Source: Bacteroidota bacterium | GTDB lineage: Bacteria > Bacteroidota > Bacteroidia > NS11-12g > UBA9320 | Assembly (NCBI GenBank): GCA_002746305.1 | Contig: NVWV01000002.1 | Location: 107,737-171,736, forward strand | Reading direction: 5' to 3' | Length of the DNA stretch: 64,000 nt | Shown: in pieces, positions 61,809-64,000 of the stretch | How positions within the stretch are numbered: position 1 is the stretch's first letter | Layout of the letters: every line of letters begins with the position of its first letter | Position numbers and translations under genes: made by a program | The notes under the pieces: generated by a model | Seen by the model: only the letters and a program-made list of their open reading frames with translations | The model's database searches: none | What the model was told of the DNA's origin: nothing

Positions 61809-62368
61809 AGATCGAATATGATTTAACATCTGAAGACAAACTTACCCAAGAGGTAAAGAGTCTTGGAATACACTCGTGGAATGAGCTTACTGAATTTATC
61901 AAGCGTTTGCCGTATGGAAGGAATAAGAACAGAACTGACGTAGGATTAGTTCTCTCTGAAAACAAAGGTTCTTGCAGCTCTAAACACGCTTTTCTAAAGC
62001 GAATTGCTGATTTAAATAACATTCCAAATGTAAAGCTAGTTCTAGGGCTTTATCGAATGAATAATACCAATACACCAGGAATAGGAGATACGTTGGAGAG
62101 AAACTCGCTTAACTATATCCCAGAAGCTCATTGTTATTTAATAGTTGAGGATAAACGAACCGACGTAACTACATCAGATTCTGAATTCGCTAGAATAGAG
62201 AAAGATATCATTCTGGAAAAGGAAATTGAACCTGAACAAGTGGATAGTTTCAAAGTAGAATATCATAAAACGTTTATGCGTACGTGGATAGAGCAACAAA
62301 AACTAGATTTTAGTTTTGATGAAATTTGGACCATTCGAGAACAATGCATTGAGAATTTGTCGGAGTAA
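61805..62368 (+). CDS. Transglutaminase-like cysteine protein
   Basis: The protein has 187 residues, no signal peptide. The order Cys57 (NKGSCSSKHAFLKRIA), His109 (IPEAHCYLIV) and Asp120 (KRTDVTTSD) fits the Cys-His-Asp triad of the transglutaminase-like superfamily. Within that fold, bacterial members are mostly peptidases, peptide N-glycanase relatives or amide hydrolases; the substrate here is unknown. It is last of three genes linked by ATGA overlaps, the first two being exported, while this one looks cytoplasmic. Confidence 0.72.
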   Translation: MKIEYDLTSEDKLTQEVKSLGIHSWNELTEFIKRLPYGRNKNRTDVGLVLSENKGSCSSKHAFLKRIADLNNIPNVKLVLGLYRMNNTNTPGIGDTLERNSLNYIPEAHCYLIVEDKRTDVTTSDSEFARIEKDIILEKEIEPEQVDSFKVEYHKTFMRTWIEQQKLDFSFDEIWTIREQCIENLSE

Positions 62369-62465
62369 GGTTAGCTTAAAAAGCACCAGTAGTTACATTT
62401 TTGCTAAATTTACGGAATCAATCATGGAGAGCATTGCGTCTATGGTTAAATAACAAGAATTAGAT

Positions 62466-62915
62466 ATGAAGTTATCCGTATTTGTAGAAATAGAAAAGCC
62501 TATTGAGGAGGTTTGGAATGCTATTATAGATTTCGAAAATTGTTCCAACTATATTGAAAGTATTATTAAGCTTGAAATTATTGATCAGCCAATCGACACA
62601 TTACTTGGTTTTAAATGGAAAGAAACTAGGGTGATGTTTGGTAAGGAATCCTCTGAAACCATGTGGATTACAGACTATGTTGAAAATGAGTATTATCAAA
62701 CTAGGGCTGAGAGTCATGGTTCGATATACATATCCAGATTATCTGTAGAAGGTGTAGGAGAAAATACAAAATTGACCATGTCTTTTACAACAGAAGCACA
62801 AACATTAATAGCCAAAATATTCTCGGTATGTTTGGGTTTTATGGTAAAAGGCTCGATGAGGAAAGCCGTATTCAAAGATTTAGTAGATATTAAAAATCAT
62901 CTTGAATCACATTAA
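62466..62915 (+). CDS. SRPBCC (START-like) protein
   Basis: The protein has 149 residues. It shows the START/Bet v1-like opening SVFVEIEKPIEEVWNAIIDFENCSNYI, central strands (GFKWKETRVMFGKESSETMWI), and a long C-terminal helix (MVKGSMRKAVFKDLVDIKNHLE). Such proteins bind hydrophobic ligands or act as small hydrolases or cyclases; no ligand is predicted. It begins a short run of related genes. Confidence 0.8.
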   Translation: MKLSVFVEIEKPIEEVWNAIIDFENCSNYIESIIKLEIIDQPIDTLLGFKWKETRVMFGKESSETMWITDYVENEYYQTRAESHGSIYISRLSVEGVGENTKLTMSFTTEAQTLIAKIFSVCLGFMVKGSMRKAVFKDLVDIKNHLESH

Positions 62916-62944
62916 ATAGAACAGTTAGAAAATAAGCATTGATA

Positions 62945-63376
62945 ATGGATAAGAACTTAGTTGCTACACAGAGCATAGAAATAAACAGTACACCTAACGA
63001 TGTTTGGAAGACATTAACTAATCCCGAAAAAATCAAGATTTATTTATTCGGTACGGAAACCATAACGGACTGGAAAATGGGTAGCCCAATACTATTCCAA
63101 GGTGAGTACAATGGGCATCCATACAAGGACAAAGGAAATGTGATCGAACATGTTGAAAATAGCATTCTGTCCTATAATTATTGGAGCGGTTTTTCTGGTC
63201 TTGAAGATAAGTCGGAGAACTACTCATTGGTTACCTATACCATAGAGAATATTTCTGCAAGCAAAGTCAAATTTACATGGACACAGAAAGGGTTTGCAAG
63301 TAAAGATGGTCAAGTGCATACAGAGCAAGGTTTGAAAACAATGCTTGAGCAAATAAAGAAATTGGCTGAAGAATAA
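62945..63376 (+). CDS. SRPBCC / AHSA1-like protein
   Basis: The protein has 143 residues. The start NLVATQSIEINSTPNDVWKTLTNPEKIKIYLFG, the GSPILFQGEYNGHPYKDKGNVI core and the C-terminal helix (LKTMLEQIKKLAEE) match the AHSA1-like (ATPase activator homologue) group of START-like proteins. A TTG two codons upstream is in frame but the ATG is preferred. It lies 29 bp after the first SRPBCC gene and 30 bp before a Crp-family gene, so the three may share a transcript. Confidence 0.85.
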   Translation: MDKNLVATQSIEINSTPNDVWKTLTNPEKIKIYLFGTETITDWKMGSPILFQGEYNGHPYKDKGNVIEHVENSILSYNYWSGFSGLEDKSENYSLVTYTIENISASKVKFTWTQKGFASKDGQVHTEQGLKTMLEQIKKLAEE

Positions 63377-63406
63377 AACTACGACAAACTCAACAGTCCT
63401 CCATAA

Positions 63407-63976
63407 ATGAATGCTGCTCTAAGAAATACACTTAATGAGTTTGAGAAAATTCCAGATGATGATTGGGAGTTTTTTCAATCCATTTTAACCACATCAACGA
63501 TTAAAAAAGGCGACTTTTTACTGAGAGAAGGACAAATTTGTAAAGGAGTCTATTTTGTAATTCTAGGGTCTGCTAGAGCATACCTATCTATAGATGGGAG
63601 GGAAGTAAATACCTCTTTTTACTTTGAAGAATCATTCATTAGTGACTTCGAAAGTTTAACAAATGATCTTCCATCCAAGAAGTCTATTCAAGTTATGGAA
63701 AACACCAATGTTATTTTCATACCAAAAATCAAACTACTTGCACTCTATGAAGAGTCTACTTCCTTCCAAACACTAGGTAGGAAAATTCTAGAACAGGTGG
63801 TTATTCTAGAACAACAATACTCATCTCTTTTCACGATATTTCTTCCTAAAGAACGCTATGAACATGTTCTAGAAAATCACCCCAACTTGATTCAACGAGT
63901 ACCTCTACAGTTCTTGGCGTCCTACTTGGGAGTGGCAAGGGAAACGCTCAGCAGAATAAGGAAAAGAGTTACCTGA
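63407..63976 (+). CDS. Crp/Fnr family transcriptional regulator
   Basis: The protein has 189 residues. The cyclic-nucleotide-binding-like barrel (about 18-120, IKKGDFLLREGQICKGVYFVILGSARAYL) and the HTH (QFLASYLGVARETLSRIRKRV) are complete. No cAMP contact residues or iron-sulfur Cys set are evident. It is the second such regulator in the window (the first is at 43574) and follows two SRPBCC genes, which it may control. Confidence 0.87.
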   Translation: MNAALRNTLNEFEKIPDDDWEFFQSILTTSTIKKGDFLLREGQICKGVYFVILGSARAYLSIDGREVNTSFYFEESFISDFESLTNDLPSKKSIQVMENTNVIFIPKIKLLALYEESTSFQTLGRKILEQVVILEQQYSSLFTIFLPKERYEHVLENHPNLIQRVPLQFLASYLGVARETLSRIRKRVT

Positions 63977-64000
63977 ATCTCATTTTGTGACGATAGTCAA

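Noticed and set aside
1..64000. tRNA, rRNA, CRISPR arrays, insertion sequences, prophage genes
   Set aside because: Scanned by eye for T-loop sequences, regular short repeats, and transposase or integrase motifs; none found. A tRNAscan-SE and ISfinder run would settle this.

Overview
The window is chromosomal DNA of a member of the Bacteroidota, most likely Flavobacteriales. The evidence is several secreted proteins with type A or type B (CHU_C-like) C-terminal sorting domains of the type IX secretion system (T9SS), a PorE-like outer-membrane lipoprotein, families typical of the phylum (DUF4837, DUF3127, DUF6495, DUF6428, PD40 propellers), AT-rich DNA, and repeated matches to the Bacteroidota -7 promoter element TAnnTTTG. 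Shine-Dalgarno sequences are weak or absent, and TTG and GTG starts are common. No tRNA, rRNA, CRISPR array, insertion sequence, integrase or phage gene was seen. The gene content looks like an ordinary, compact chromosome.

Layout. 1-3100: an edge ORF, a gene-poor stretch, then a leftward arsenic operon (arsR, DUF6428 protein, thioredoxin-type arsenate reductase, aquaglyceroporin). 3.2-6.9 kb: SIMPL protein, a three-gene putative metal-handling operon (small membrane protein, CxxC-bearing barrel, His-rich lipoprotein) ending in a good terminator, and a protein with a TonB-like C-terminus. 6.9-13.6 kb: T9SS-exported subtilase, mutS, trmH-type methyltransferase, and a 691-residue exported protein with a possible caspase-like His/Cys pair. 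13.6-17.5 kb: two T9SS cargo proteins, a cupin lipoprotein, and two copies of a 60-bp intergenic repeat. 17.7-25.6 kb: recQ with two glycosyltransferases, then yidC with two tandem TPR proteins. 25.7-32.9 kb: alanine dehydrogenase, a MltD-like transglycosylase, DUF4837 lipoprotein, purN, the PorE-like protein, a phosphodiesterase that seems to start at ATT, two very small ORFs and a DUF3127 protein. 33-40.5 kb: LysE transporter, Asp-box propeller protein, PD40-SPOR protein, flavoprotein, hydrolase and a DUF4377-cyclophilin lipoprotein. 40.6-54.9 kb: prfC, a thioredoxin-fold protein, a Crp/AhpD/DoxX cassette, a probable small RNA, HtrA protease, DUF1573 protein, ruvB, queG, a CAP protein, SlyD-like FKBP, DUF6495, a lipoprotein and TerC. 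55-64 kb: pepD, two tandem CHU_C paralogues, and a run of small genes including a transglutaminase-like protein, two SRPBCC proteins and a Crp-family regulator.

Working together. The envelope theme dominates: YidC inserts membrane proteins, the PorE-like lipoprotein would anchor T9SS to peptidoglycan, and at least five cargo proteins here would use that system. Arsenate would be reduced by ArsC and the arsenite would leave through the aquaglyceroporin, under ArsR control. Several genes serve DNA and translation maintenance (MutS, RecQ, RuvB, RF3, QueG, TrmH-like). The most unusual points are the channel-based ars operon, the cryptic caspase-like domain, the candidate small RNA, the ATT-start phosphodiesterase with overlooked small ORFs beside it, and -7 boxes lying 4-9 nt from start codons at several genes.
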